64,000 bases of DNA from Pseudarthrobacter sp. MM222 (lineage in GTDB: Bacteria > Actinomycetota > Actinomycetes > Actinomycetales > Micrococcaceae): contig NZ_OX352321.1 in NCBI RefSeq assembly GCF_947090775.1, positions 4,092,001-4,156,000 on the forward strand, in the 5' to 3' direction. The translations under genes and the position numbers were made by a program. The notes beneath the pieces are model-generated. The model searched no databases. It saw nothing but the letters and a program-made list of their open reading frames with translations, and was not told the DNA's origin. The stretch's first letter is position 1. Every line of letters begins with the position of its first letter. Shown piece after piece: positions 1-11,328 of this stretch.

Positions 1-3627
<3,627 letters not shown>

Positions 3628-3794
3628 AGTAAAACAAAAACAGACACAACCACCACCCCCGGGAAAACGGGAGAAAATGGCCGCACAAAATTTGAAACCA
3701 GCTGTAAAAACCAGACCACACCACGGGGTGGCACAATCCAGTCAATTCAACCAATTAGTAATAAATTGGTATCAACAAACTTGGCACACTATTG

Positions 3795-3809
3795 AGTTCT
3801 CAAACAACA
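3795..3809 (-). promoter_or_regulatory. boxA-like element in the rRNA leader
   Basis: Exact copy of the 15-nt spacer element at 1736-1750. It lies between the predicted promoter (3868-3896) and the 16S 5' end. That position, and the copy before 23S, fit an antitermination or processing signal acting on the rRNA transcript. Confidence 0.6.
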
Positions 3810-3867
3810 GACACACCCGGCACCACCACAACATCTCAGCCGTGGATCGCTCCGGAGCAACTTTTCA

Positions 3868-3896
3868 AACTTACCCGGTTCCAGCCCCCGATGCAA
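3868..3896 (-). promoter_or_regulatory. predicted rRNA operon promoter
   Basis: On the minus strand a -35-like TTGCAT (3896-3891) is followed by exactly 17 nt and a -10-like TAAGTT (3873-3868). This would start transcription about 235 nt upstream of 16S, leaving a leader that contains the boxA-like element. The rest of the leader and upstream region (3628-4161) holds no gene on either strand that I can support; longer open frames there are compositional. Additional rRNA promoters further upstream are possible. Confidence 0.6.
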
Positions 3897-4161
3897 ATCC
3901 CGCTTCCAGGACCACACCAGCAACCAAACCAACCCCACCCGAACCCGCAGCGCACGAAACGCCAACCAGATCCTGGCCTTGAAAATTTTAGGGGATTGGC
4001 CGCCTCCGGTTCCCAGCATTCCCGCTGGTCTCCCTCTCGGCGACTTAGAAAACAATACACCCACCCAACCCCCACCGCAACTCCACCCGACATGGCCTCG
4101 GTCACCGCGGGTCACCACGGCGGCCAGTCGGCACAAAAGCAAGGCAGCTGGCTTAAACGCA

Positions 4162-4197
4162 AGAAGGGCCGGCAACCAAACGGTTGCCGGCCCTTCT
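4162..4197 (-). terminator. terminator of the rpmB-rpmG-rpsN operon
   Basis: Perfect 16-bp stem with a 4-nt loop, located 27 nt past the rpsN stop codon in the direction of transcription. The stem is GC-rich (GGGCCGGCAACC paired with its complement). The T-tract on the minus strand is short. Confidence 0.85.
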
Positions 4198-4224
4198 CAA
4201 GCCACTGGCATCAAGCGTGCTGAA

Positions 4225-4530
4225 TTACCAGGAAGACTTCGTGATGCCCGGGAGCTCACCGCGGTGAGCCATGTCGCGGAAGCGAACACGGGAGATGCCG
4301 AACTTCTGGAAGGTACCGCGCGGGCGGCCATCGATGATGTCGCGGTTACGCAGACGTACCGGAGAAGCGTTGCGGGGCAGCTTCTGCAGGCCGAGGCGAG
4401 CAGCTTCGCGCGCTTCGTCGGTTGAGTTGGGATCAACCAGAGCCTTCTTCAGTTCGAGGCGCTTTGCAGCGTAACGCTCGACGATGACTTTACGCTGTTC
4501 GTTCTTAGCGATCATTGACTTCTTAGCCAT
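4225..4530 (-). CDS. rpsN: 30S ribosomal protein S14, zinc-independent form
   Basis: This 101-residue protein starts [14 protein letters not shown] and ends [12 protein letters not shown], the long bacterial S14 pattern. It binds 16S rRNA in the head of the small subunit. It has no cysteine, so it is the C-minus paralogue that lacks the zinc ribbon of the roughly 61-residue form. It is the last gene of the rpmB-rpmG-rpsN operon, starting 4 nt after the rpmG stop. Its ribosome binding site (GAGGAG) lies inside the end of rpmG. Confidence 0.97.
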   Translation of the reverse strand: MAKKSMIAKNEQRKVIVERYAAKRLELKKALVDPNSTDEAREAARLGLQKLPRNASPVRLRNRDIIDGRPRGTFQKFGISRVRFRDMAHRGELPGITKSSW

Positions 4531-4534
4531 GTGT

Positions 4535-4702
4535 TTAGCGCTCCTCTCGGAATTCGACGTGCTGGCGGATTTTGGGGTCGTACTTCTTCAGAACCATGCG
4601 GTCCGGATCGTTACGACGGTTCTTGCGCGTCACGTAGGTGTAACCCGTGCCCGCGGTCGACTTGAGCTTGATGATCGGACGTACGTCCTTGTCCTTTGCC
4701 AC
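4535..4702 (-). CDS. rpmG: 50S ribosomal protein L33, zinc-independent form
   Basis: This 55-residue protein begins [20 protein letters not shown] and carries the [14 protein letters not shown] core and a C-terminal [16 protein letters not shown], typical of L33. It has no cysteines, so it is a C-minus form with no zinc ribbon. The start is GTG, not ATG, and that GTG overlaps the rpmB stop codon by one base (TAGTG), implying translational coupling. It sits between rpmB and rpsN in one transcript. Confidence 0.95.
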   Translation of the reverse strand: MAKDKDVRPIIKLKSTAGTGYTYVTRKNRRNDPDRMVLKKYDPKIRQHVEFREER

Positions 4703-4938
4703 TAGAGCTTCACTCCTCGTGCCAGGATGGCGGCTACGACTACGTCGATGCCACGCACGTCGATGGTCTTGATGCCACGTGCAGAGACCTGCAGGGTGAC
4801 ATTACGGCGCAGGGACGGAACCCAGTAGCGCTTCTTCTGGATGTTCGGGTCGAACCGGCGCTTGTTGCGACGGTGCGAGTGCGAAATGCTGTGTCCAAAG
4901 CCCGGCTCGGCTCCGGTCACCTGGCAGTGTGCTGCCAT
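4702..4938 (-). CDS. rpmB: 50S ribosomal protein L28, zinc-independent form
   Basis: This 78-residue protein begins [20 protein letters not shown], with the [18 protein letters not shown] block diagnostic of L28. It has one cysteine only, so it cannot form the four-cysteine zinc site of C-plus L28. The chosen ATG follows an AGGAGAG ribosome binding site; an upstream in-frame ATG would add 24 non-homologous residues. It is the first gene of a three-gene operon of zinc-free paralogues. In other actinobacteria such sets are Zur-repressed, but I found no convincing Zur palindrome upstream. Confidence 0.96.
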   Translation of the reverse strand: MAAHCQVTGAEPGFGHSISHSHRRNKRRFDPNIQKKRYWVPSLRRNVTLQVSARGIKTIDVRGIDVVVAAILARGVKL

Positions 4939-5415
4939 GACGACTCTCCTAAAATAAATGAAACAGTTGGCGGAGTTCCCGCCTAACCGTGCGACAGGCA
5001 GCGTCCGCATCCAGCCCCCACATCATTTTGTCGACGCAACGTTCAGGCAGTCGGCGCAAACCGGCTGTTGTCCTCACTGCGGCGAAGATAGTGGGCCACG
5101 GTCACGGGCGGCGGATACCTTTCGGAAAGCCGCTGCAGAGTACCGGGATACTGGGCGAATACAGGAGTGCACGCAACTTGAGCCCCTAACTACCGGCCAT
5201 CAGGACTGTCGTTGCTGCAGACAAATCCCGCCAACCGGAGCAATTGCACACGCTCCGCGCCACCTAGCGCCTACCAAGTCTACGAGCTTGGCGAATTAAA
5301 GACCAATCCACCACCGTGGGGTGTATAAGGGCCAGCGACAAGAGTTCCGCCAAGACATATCTGCACCGTAGGCCTCTCACAGCGAAATAATAGGGGCGGG
5401 GCGGACGCTGGTGTC
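4939..5415. other. intergenic region, divergent between rpmB and the apbE-like gene
   Basis: This 477-nt stretch must hold the rpmB operon promoter (minus strand) and any promoter for the apbE-like gene (plus strand). I see no conserved protein, tRNA or strong hairpin. I looked for an AT-rich Zur-type palindrome near the rpmB start (AAAATAAATGAAAC lies there) but no symmetric site is visible. It may also contain the lost 5' portion of the apbE-like gene, now unrecognisable. Confidence 0.5.
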
Positions 5416-6078
5416 ATGAATCCACGACTCCAGTCCGCTGCTGCAGCGGGGACGCGCCGACAGGCCGGCGACACGGACCGCCCTCACGGCGCGCCAGACG
5501 CGTTCCGGTCGCAGTCCCGGCGGCGGTTGTTCCGAGCCGACCTGCTGACAGTGCTCGCACCGTCCGTGGCCGGCGCAGTGGCGTTGTGGCTGGCCGACGG
5601 TGTGCTCGACCTGTCGGGGACCATCAAGGGCTACGCCATCCGGCGGTCGGGCGCCGCCCTCCGGGGCGTTGGGCTGGAGGATTGGTGCCTGAATGCCGGC
5701 GGTGACGTGCTGGTGAGCGGCTCGCCCGAGCCGGGTTCGGGGGTGCCGTGGCAGGCAGGGATAGTCGATCCGGCCGACCGAAGAAGACTCGCCACGGCTG
5801 TCCCGCTGGGCGGTGCCGGCCGCTTTACCGCCCTGGCAACGTCCGGCTCAGCGGAGCGTGGAGACCATATCTGGACGGCCGGCGCGGGCCTGGCCGACTT
5901 CGTCCAGGTGTCGGTGGTCGCCCTGGACATTGTCACCGCCGACGTACTGGCGACAGCGATTGTGGCCGGCGGCCGTCCGATGCTGGACCGGGCAACGGAC
6001 GAGTGGGAGGTCGAAGTGCTCGCCACGCTGCCCGACGGCGGGCTGCTGGGGACACCGGGGTTTCGGGCGTCGAGTTAG
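5416..6078 (+). CDS. ApbE-like FAD:protein FMN transferase, N-terminally truncated
   Basis: Residues about 61-220 look like the C-terminal two thirds of ApbE. They show DGVLDLSGTIKGYAI (61-75), WCLNAGGDVLVSG (90-102), ALATSGSAERGDHIW and the metal-binding-type TADVLATAI. ApbE enzymes attach FMN to threonines of flavoproteins such as RnfG/NqrC. The first 60 residues are arginine- and alanine-rich and do not resemble the family's N-terminal domain, which normally adds 60-100 residues and part of the FAD site. No missing piece was found in the other upstream frames. The ribosome binding site is poor. It may be a decaying gene; activity is doubtful. Confidence 0.65.
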   Translation: MNPRLQSAAAAGTRRQAGDTDRPHGAPDAFRSQSRRRLFRADLLTVLAPSVAGAVALWLADGVLDLSGTIKGYAIRRSGAALRGVGLEDWCLNAGGDVLVSGSPEPGSGVPWQAGIVDPADRRRLATAVPLGGAGRFTALATSGSAERGDHIWTAGAGLADFVQVSVVALDIVTADVLATAIVAGGRPMLDRATDEWEVEVLATLPDGGLLGTPGFRASS

Positions 6079-6103
6079 CGATGTCGCGTTAGTCGGGTTG
6101 CAG

Positions 6104-7498
6104 TCACGGTGCAGGCGGCAACGCGTTTTGCGCGGCGACGCCGGCATACCAGCGGCCGCTGGCTTTGGGGATGCGTTGCTGCGATTCGTAGTCCACCCGC
6201 ACCAGCCCAAAACGCTGGTGGTAGCCGTAGGCCCATTCGAAGTTGTCCATCAGGGACCACGCCAGGTATCCGCGCACGTCCACCCCGTCGGCCACCGCCG
6301 CGTGGAGGGCTCGAAGGTGGGCGTCGAAGAAGGTGAGGCGGTCCTGGTCGTCGACGAAGCCGTCGGCATCGGGGACGTCCTCGTAGGCAGCCCCGTTCTC
6401 GGTGATGTAGATCGGAATGCCGGCCGGTCCCGTGTATTCCTGTTGCACCCGGTTCAGCAGCCGCCGGAGTCCGTCGGGCTGGACTTCCCACCCCATCCCG
6501 GTGACCGGCAGGCCCCGCGGCACGGAATGTGCGCCGTCGGCGGCAACAAAGGGCGACGGCTGCGCCGTGGCCGTTGGGGGCGACTTCGTGACGGCTTCGC
6601 CGTGGTAGTAGTTCACTCCGAGCAGGTCGATCGGCTCGGCGATGACTTCCAGGTCGCCCGCGCGGATGACGTCGGCCAGACCGAGGTGGGACACGTCCGC
6701 CAGCAGATCGGCGGGGTACTCGCCGCGGAACAGCGGGTCCAGGAAGATCCGGTTGAACTGGCCGTCGAGGCGGCGCGCGGCGTCGCGGTCCCCCTCGTCC
6801 GCGGGGTCGACCGGGTCGAAAACGTTGAGGTTGAGCGTGATCCCGAGTTTCGCCTCCGGGTCCCGGGCGCGCAACCGCTGCGTGGCGAGGCCGTGGCCCA
6901 GCAACAGGTGGTGGGCGGCGGCGAGCGCCGCGGCAGGTTCCGTGCGGCCCGGTGCGTGGACTCCTTCGGCGTAGCCCAGGAACGCGGAGCACCATGGCTC
7001 GTTCAGGGTGGTCCAGATGCGGACACGGCCGCCCAGGGCCTCGTGCATCACCGCCGCATAGTCAGCGAAGCGTTCCGCGGTTTCCCGGTTGGCCCAGCCG
7101 CCCTCGTCCTCCAGGGCCTGCGGCAGGTCCCAGTGGTAGAGGGTCAGCCACGGCGTGATGCCGGCAGCGAGCAGCTCGTCGACCAGCCTGGAGTAGAACC
7201 GGATGCCGTCCGGGTTGGGCGTCCCACCGTCCGGCATGCACCGCGCCCACGACGTGGAGAAGCGGTAGGCCGACAGGTTCAATTCCCCCATCAGGGCAAC
7301 ATCCTGCGCCGAGCGGTGGTAATGGTCGCAGGCCACCTCGCCGTTATGGGCATCGGCAACGGCCCCGGGCTTGCGCGCGAAGGCATCCCAGATGGAGTCC
7401 TGCCGGCCGTCTTCGTGCGCGGCCCCCTCGATCTGGTACGCGGCCGTCGCCGCGCCCCAGAGAAAGCCTTCTGGAAATTCGAGTGGCGTGGTGCTCAT
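6104..7498 (-). CDS. GH1 family beta-glucosidase
   Basis: This 464-residue glycoside hydrolase family 1 enzyme would hydrolyse beta-glucosides such as cellobiose. Visible family marks are the N-terminal FPEGFLWGAATAAYQIEGA, the acid/base glutamate in TLNEPWC (E167), the nucleophile in ITENGA (E367) and WSLMDNFEWAYGY near the C-terminus. There is no signal peptide, so it is cytoplasmic. The start at 7498 follows AAGGAG; a 17-residue upstream extension is open but has no site. The upstream region has an 11-bp palindrome (CACAC-A-GTGTG, 7547-7557), a possible operator. No sugar transporter or LacI gene is adjacent. Confidence 0.93.
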   Translation of the reverse strand: MSTTPLEFPEGFLWGAATAAYQIEGAAHEDGRQDSIWDAFARKPGAVADAHNGEVACDHYHRSAQDVALMGELNLSAYRFSTSWARCMPDGGTPNPDGIRFYSRLVDELLAAGITPWLTLYHWDLPQALEDEGGWANRETAERFADYAAVMHEALGGRVRIWTTLNEPWCSAFLGYAEGVHAPGRTEPAAALAAAHHLLLGHGLATQRLRARDPEAKLGITLNLNVFDPVDPADEGDRDAARRLDGQFNRIFLDPLFRGEYPADLLADVSHLGLADVIRAGDLEVIAEPIDLLGVNYYHGEAVTKSPPTATAQPSPFVAADGAHSVPRGLPVTGMGWEVQPDGLRRLLNRVQQEYTGPAGIPIYITENGAAYEDVPDADGFVDDQDRLTFFDAHLRALHAAVADGVDVRGYLAWSLMDNFEWAYGYHQRFGLVRVDYESQQRIPKASGRWYAGVAAQNALPPAP

Positions 7499-7546
7499 CG
7501 TTGAACTGCTCCTTGCGTGATTTCGAAAACCAGTTGAGTAGTAGTC

Positions 7547-7557
7547 CACACAGTGTG
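7547..7557. promoter_or_regulatory. short palindrome upstream of the beta-glucosidase
   Basis: CACAC-A-GTGTG lies about 50 nt before the beta-glucosidase start codon, where an operator could act. It is a perfect 11-bp palindrome but short, so chance is possible. Confidence 0.3.
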
Positions 7558-7590
7558 CCAGCCAGCTAGGGCCGATGCCTGGTCCCGGGC

Positions 7591-7622
7591 TCGACGATCC
7601 CTATATTCGACGATTCCTATAG
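7591..7622. repeat. tandem duplication of a 16-nt unit
   Basis: Two adjacent copies, TCGACGATCCCTATAT then TCGACGATTCCTATAG, with period 16 and two differences. The second copy covers the stop codon of the SGNH hydrolase (7617-7619). The pair lies about 95-125 nt upstream of the beta-glucosidase start on the minus strand. Confidence 0.7.
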
Positions 7623-8378
7623 ATGAGTGAGCTGGCCGTACCGCGGCGCCAGGCCGTCGCCGGAGGACTTCCCGGTGACGCGGCGGACCACCCACGGCGC
7701 GGCGAATTCGCGGACCCAGCGTGCGTTAGCGCGGATCGTCTCGGTCCGGCTCAGTTCCGGCACCGGCGTCATGGGCGGGACGTCGATCGAATGGTCGTGC
7801 TCCAGCACGGTCAGGACGCGTTTGGCCATATTCGCGTGTCCGGCCGCGGACATGTGCATCCGGTCGGTGTCCCACATGCCCCAGTCGTAGTACTCGCTGA
7901 AGCGCCAGTAATCCACCAGGAGCGCGCCGTGGTCGCCCGCGATTCCGCGGACCAGTTCGTTGTAGATGGCGGTGCGGCCGCGCGTGGTGCCGAAAATCTT
8001 GGAGCCGCGGGAGTCGAATCCGGTGAACATGACAATGGTGGCACCCGTGGCCTTGAGCTTGCGGATGCCGGCGTCGTAGTCCACCAGCAGGTCATCGATG
8101 TCGATCTTGGGCCGCAGGATGTCGTTGGCACCGGCGTAAATGCTCACCAACGTGGGCTTAAGGGCGACGGCGGCGTCCACCTGTTCGGCCATAATCTGGC
8201 GGAGCTTCCGGCCGCGGATAGCCAGGTTCGCATACCCGAAGCCCGGATCCGCGGCACCGAGCTGTTCTGCCACGCGGTCCGCCCAGCCCCGGACATTGTT
8301 GGGCCGGGTGGGGTCTTCGTCGCCGACGCCTTCGGTGAAGGAGTCTCCGAGGGCTACGTAGCGGGAGGTGAAATCCAT
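7617..8378 (-). CDS. SGNH/GDSL-family hydrolase (esterase or lipase-like)
   Basis: About 253 residues. Block I GDSFTEGVG (residues 11-19) supplies the nucleophile serine, block III is the GANDI motif, and block V DRMHMSAAGHA supplies the Asp-x-x-His pair. These enzymes hydrolyse esters or acyl groups; the substrate cannot be read from sequence. There is no signal peptide, so it is probably cytoplasmic. The start at MDFTSRYVALGDS is chosen because family homology begins there; the ribosome binding site is weak and an in-frame ATG lies 12 codons upstream. It is followed by the beta-glucosidase on the same strand, about 118 nt away. Confidence 0.88.
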   Translation of the reverse strand: MDFTSRYVALGDSFTEGVGDEDPTRPNNVRGWADRVAEQLGAADPGFGYANLAIRGRKLRQIMAEQVDAAVALKPTLVSIYAGANDILRPKIDIDDLLVDYDAGIRKLKATGATIVMFTGFDSRGSKIFGTTRGRTAIYNELVRGIAGDHGALLVDYWRFSEYYDWGMWDTDRMHMSAAGHANMAKRVLTVLEHDHSIDVPPMTPVPELSRTETIRANARWVREFAAPWVVRRVTGKSSGDGLAPRYGQLTHL

Positions 8379-8465
8379 GGAGCCAGTCTGCCAGCAGTTG
8401 CCCCGAGCAAACAAAGCATGCGGGCCGCACGATGGTTCCGGTGCACCATCGTGTGCGACAGGCTG

Positions 8466-8948
8466 TTACTGGCTTTCGCGCAGGATCCAGTGGTCGTCGT
8501 CGAGGCGGGCCACGATCTTCTCACCGATCCGGGCCAGGTCGGCGACGTCGTCCTCGCTGAGGGCATCAAGGAACAGGGACCGGACGGCCTCGACGTGCCC
8601 GGGAGCGAGCTGTTCGATGGTATCCATGCCGGCGTCCGTGAGGTGGGCCGTGGTGACCCTGGCATCTCCCGGATGCTGACGGCGTTCCAACCAGCCACGG
8701 TTTTGCAGCTTGGTGACCACATGTGAAAGCCGGGAGAGGGAGGCGCTGGTGCGTGCGGCGAGTTCGCTCATGGGCAAGAACCGATCCTCCGCCTCGGAGA
8801 GCATCGCCAGCACGTTGTAGTCGAAAAGGGAGAGCTTCCCGGCACCGTGAAGCTGGGTGTCCAGGGCCGCTGGCAGCAGCGTATTGATGCTCAGCTGGGC
8901 CAGCCAGGCCCGGCGTTCGTCGGCGTTGAGCCAGCGCGGTTCGGTCAT
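8466..8948 (-). CDS. MarR-family transcriptional regulator
   Basis: This 160-residue protein has a winged helix-turn-helix at about residues 45-110: FLPMSELAARTSASLSRLSHVVTKLQNRGWLERR, then the wing HPGDARVTTAHLTDAG. MarR proteins act as dimers and often sense phenolics or oxidants. It lies upstream of the SGNH hydrolase on the same strand (87 nt gap) and is divergent from the YciI-like gene. The target is unknown; autoregulation of the 8949-9049 divergent promoter region is the usual pattern. Confidence 0.92.
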   Translation of the reverse strand: MTEPRWLNADERRAWLAQLSINTLLPAALDTQLHGAGKLSLFDYNVLAMLSEAEDRFLPMSELAARTSASLSRLSHVVTKLQNRGWLERRQHPGDARVTTAHLTDAGMDTIEQLAPGHVEAVRSLFLDALSEDDVADLARIGEKIVARLDDDHWILRESQ

Positions 8949-9049
8949 GGGTCCATTCTAGGAGTCTTGAAGCTTGACCGTTCAACCGAGGACCTGACCC
9001 CGTGGATCGGTCCCGGGGCGTGCGGCGAGGCAGGCGGTAGGCTGACCGT

Positions 9050-9337
9050 ATGTACGTCGTCTCCCTGACCTATAAGGTCCCCGAAGAGATCGTTGAATTT
9101 CATCTCCCCGCGCACGTGACGTGGCTGCAGGCGGCCTTCGACGAGGGCGTTTTTCTGGTTGCCGGGCGGAAGATTCCCCGCACCGGCGGGCTGCTGCTCT
9201 CCAACACCGACCGGGGAGCCCTGGACGCCGCGCTGGCCAAGGATCCGTTCTACATCAACGGCGTGGCCGAGTTCGAGGTCATGGAGTTCCACGCCAACCG
9301 GGTGGCTCCCGGCTACGAGAACCTCCTGGACGGCTAG
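9050..9337 (+). CDS. YciI-like protein
   Basis: This 95-residue protein begins MYVVSLTYKVPEEIVEFHLPAHVTWL and fits the small ferredoxin-like YciI family, with the conserved histidine of the HxxHxxWL region and the FLVAGRK strand. Some members have been linked to dehalogenase-like or cyclase chemistry, but most have no known function. It is divergent from the marR gene. A hairpin of 7-bp arms at 9411-9436 lies between this gene and the convergent siderophore-interacting gene and may serve as a weak terminator. Confidence 0.8.
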   Translation: MYVVSLTYKVPEEIVEFHLPAHVTWLQAAFDEGVFLVAGRKIPRTGGLLLSNTDRGALDAALAKDPFYINGVAEFEVMEFHANRVAPGYENLLDG

Positions 9338-9441
9338 CGTCATCGGCTGGCGTCCTCGGCGTCCCCTCAATCTCCGGCCGTTTCCTGACTGCCGTTCCCT
9401 TACCATTCGCCGTTCCCCACCGCTCGTGAGGGAACGCCGGG

Positions 9442-10506
9442 TCAGAGTTCGGCCTTCCCCTGCCGCCAGTAGCCCATGAACGCCACCTGTTTCCGGTCAA
9501 TACCCACGTCCCGGACCAGATAGCGCCGCATGTCCTTGATGGCGCCCGCTTCACCGGCAAGCCAGGCATAAAACGGCAGCGCACCGGCGGGGGTGTCCGG
9601 GTTCCTGCCAGCGCCGATGGCCGCGGCGTCCATCCGGGCCGGAGTCTCCCAGAGGATTTCCTTATCCACGTTGACATCCTCGGGCTCGGGCCCGGCTGCC
9701 CGCTCCGGAGCCCTGATGCCTACCCAGCCCGGGAGCGGCACTGCAGCGCGGACCGCTTCCTGCAGGAGCTGGCCGTGCGGAACCGGGCTTGCCGCAGCAC
9801 CACGCGCAAGCCAAGTGATGTCGACGTCCGCCGCTGTCCCCAGCTTTTGAAAGTCGCTTATTTCGGGGACCTCCAGGATGGCGTGCCCACTCATATAGTC
9901 CGGGAGGCTCTCGAGGATGGCGCTGATGGCGGGAACCGCCGTCTCGTCGCCGGCCAGCAGCACGCGCTGGGCCAGGCCGGGCCGCCATTCGATGCCCGAG
10001 TAGTGTCCTGCCGTGACGCAGTGTGCTGCCCTGTTGTTGGGCCCGATCAGGGTGATCGCATCCCCCGGTTTGGCACCCAGTGCCCAGTGCGCCGCCGGGC
10101 CGCCGTGGCCGGCGTCGTCAACGTGCAGCACGAAGTCGACGTCGATCTCGGGGTAGACGGCGTCGAGGCGTTCCCGGCGCACTGTGTAGGTCCGCATGGA
10201 GCCCCGGGTGGCCGGGTCCCGGGCGAGCCAATCCTGGTACCAACCCGTCTGTTCGGTCCGGAGTTCGGGCAGCGGGAGCGTGCTGCCGTCGTCGCCCAGG
10301 GACGGGATCATGAGCTTGATCCGCAGGTCGAGGGTGTTGCCGTGCACGCCGAAGTCCCGCAGCGAGTAGCCGCCGAACGTGATCCGGCGGAAAGTCGGCG
10401 TGAGTTGCTGGACGGCCGTGACCTGGACTTCGAACGCCATGGTCATCGGTTCCGCGGCGGATTGCCGGGCATGGTCGGTGCGGAAGGTGCTGTTGGCTGC
10501 GGTCAT
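9442..10506 (-). CDS. siderophore-interacting protein (FAD-dependent ferric-siderophore reductase)
   Basis: This 354-residue protein carries an N-terminal FAD-binding barrel, with the flavin motif SMRTYTVRRER near residue 105, and a C-terminal SIP domain containing GDETAVPAISAIL and FYAWLAGEAGAIKDMRRYLVRD. It likely reduces imported ferric siderophore in the cytoplasm to release Fe(II). Its ATG overlaps the stop of the upstream ATPase gene by 4 nt (ATGA), so it is the last gene of the iron-uptake operon and is expected to share the iron box at 14670-14688. Confidence 0.94.
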   Translation of the reverse strand: MTAANSTFRTDHARQSAAEPMTMAFEVQVTAVQQLTPTFRRITFGGYSLRDFGVHGNTLDLRIKLMIPSLGDDGSTLPLPELRTEQTGWYQDWLARDPATRGSMRTYTVRRERLDAVYPEIDVDFVLHVDDAGHGGPAAHWALGAKPGDAITLIGPNNRAAHCVTAGHYSGIEWRPGLAQRVLLAGDETAVPAISAILESLPDYMSGHAILEVPEISDFQKLGTAADVDITWLARGAAASPVPHGQLLQEAVRAAVPLPGWVGIRAPERAAGPEPEDVNVDKEILWETPARMDAAAIGAGRNPDTPAGALPFYAWLAGEAGAIKDMRRYLVRDVGIDRKQVAFMGYWRQGKAEL

Positions 10507-11327
10507 GGGATCAGCTCCAGGGTGGTTGTGGCGGCGGAATGGGCGTGGTGGCGGCCAAGCGGGATGATCAATGGCGCTCCGGAAACCGGGTCCGGAGCTA
10601 CCCGGCAGTCCAGGCCGAAGACGTCCTTCACCATGTTTTCTGTGACCACGTCCCGGGCGGCGCCTTCGGCCACGATCCGTCCTCCCTTCATGGCGATGAC
10701 GTGGTCCGCGTACCGGGCCGCAAGGTTGAGGTCGTGCAGCACGATCACCACGGTGGTGCCGCGCTGACGGTTGAGGTCGGTGATGAGGTCCAGGACCTCC
10801 ACCTGGTGGGCGAGGTCCAGATAGGTGGTCGGCTCATCGAGGAGCAGCACGTCGGTTTCCTGGGCGAGGGCCATCGCGATCCATACGCGCTGGCGCTGCC
10901 CGCCAGAGAGCTCGTCCACGTTCCGGTCGGCGAGCTCCAGAGTGTTCGTCGCGGTGAGCGCCTCCTGTACAGCCCGCTCGTCGTCGGCACACCAGGACCG
11001 GAAGAACCCTTGGTGCGGGTAGCGGCCGCGGCCCACGAGGTCGCGGACCGTGATGCCGTCCGGCGCCGTCGGATGCTGTGGGAGTAGCCCCAGGCTGCGT
11101 GCGAGCTGGCGGGCGGGCCGGGCGTGGATGTCGGTGCCGTCCAGCGTGACCATGCCGAAGGCAGGCTTAAGCAGCCGGGACAGGCCGCGGAGCAACGTGG
11201 ATTTCCCGCAGGCGTTGGCGCCGACGATCATGGTGATTTTTCCCGGCGGAATCTGAGCAGTCAGCCCCTCGATGACCGTGCGCTGGCCGTAGGTGAGTGT
11301 CAGGCCGGCGGTGTTCAAGACTGCCAT
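10503..11327 (-). CDS. iron-siderophore ABC transporter ATP-binding protein
   Basis: This 274-residue FecE/FepC-type ATPase has Walker A GANACGKST (36-44), the signature ELSGGQRQRV and Walker B DVLLLDEPTTYLD, followed by the H-loop VLHDLNLAARYAD. It powers the two FecCD-like permeases upstream. The start MAVLNTAGLTLTYG is chosen because family homology begins there; the ATG follows the permease stop by 1 nt. A longer open frame upstream is not homologous. The stop overlaps the siderophore-interacting protein start. Confidence 0.96.
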   Translation of the reverse strand: MAVLNTAGLTLTYGQRTVIEGLTAQIPPGKITMIVGANACGKSTLLRGLSRLLKPAFGMVTLDGTDIHARPARQLARSLGLLPQHPTAPDGITVRDLVGRGRYPHQGFFRSWCADDERAVQEALTATNTLELADRNVDELSGGQRQRVWIAMALAQETDVLLLDEPTTYLDLAHQVEVLDLITDLNRQRGTTVVIVLHDLNLAARYADHVIAMKGGRIVAEGAARDVVTENMVKDVFGLDCRVAPDPVSGAPLIIPLGRHHAHSAATTTLELIP

Positions 11328-11328
11328 T

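Noticed and set aside
4939..5010. Zur box upstream of rpmB
   Set aside because: The AT-rich AAAATAAATGAAAC lacks the inverted symmetry of known actinobacterial Zur sites.
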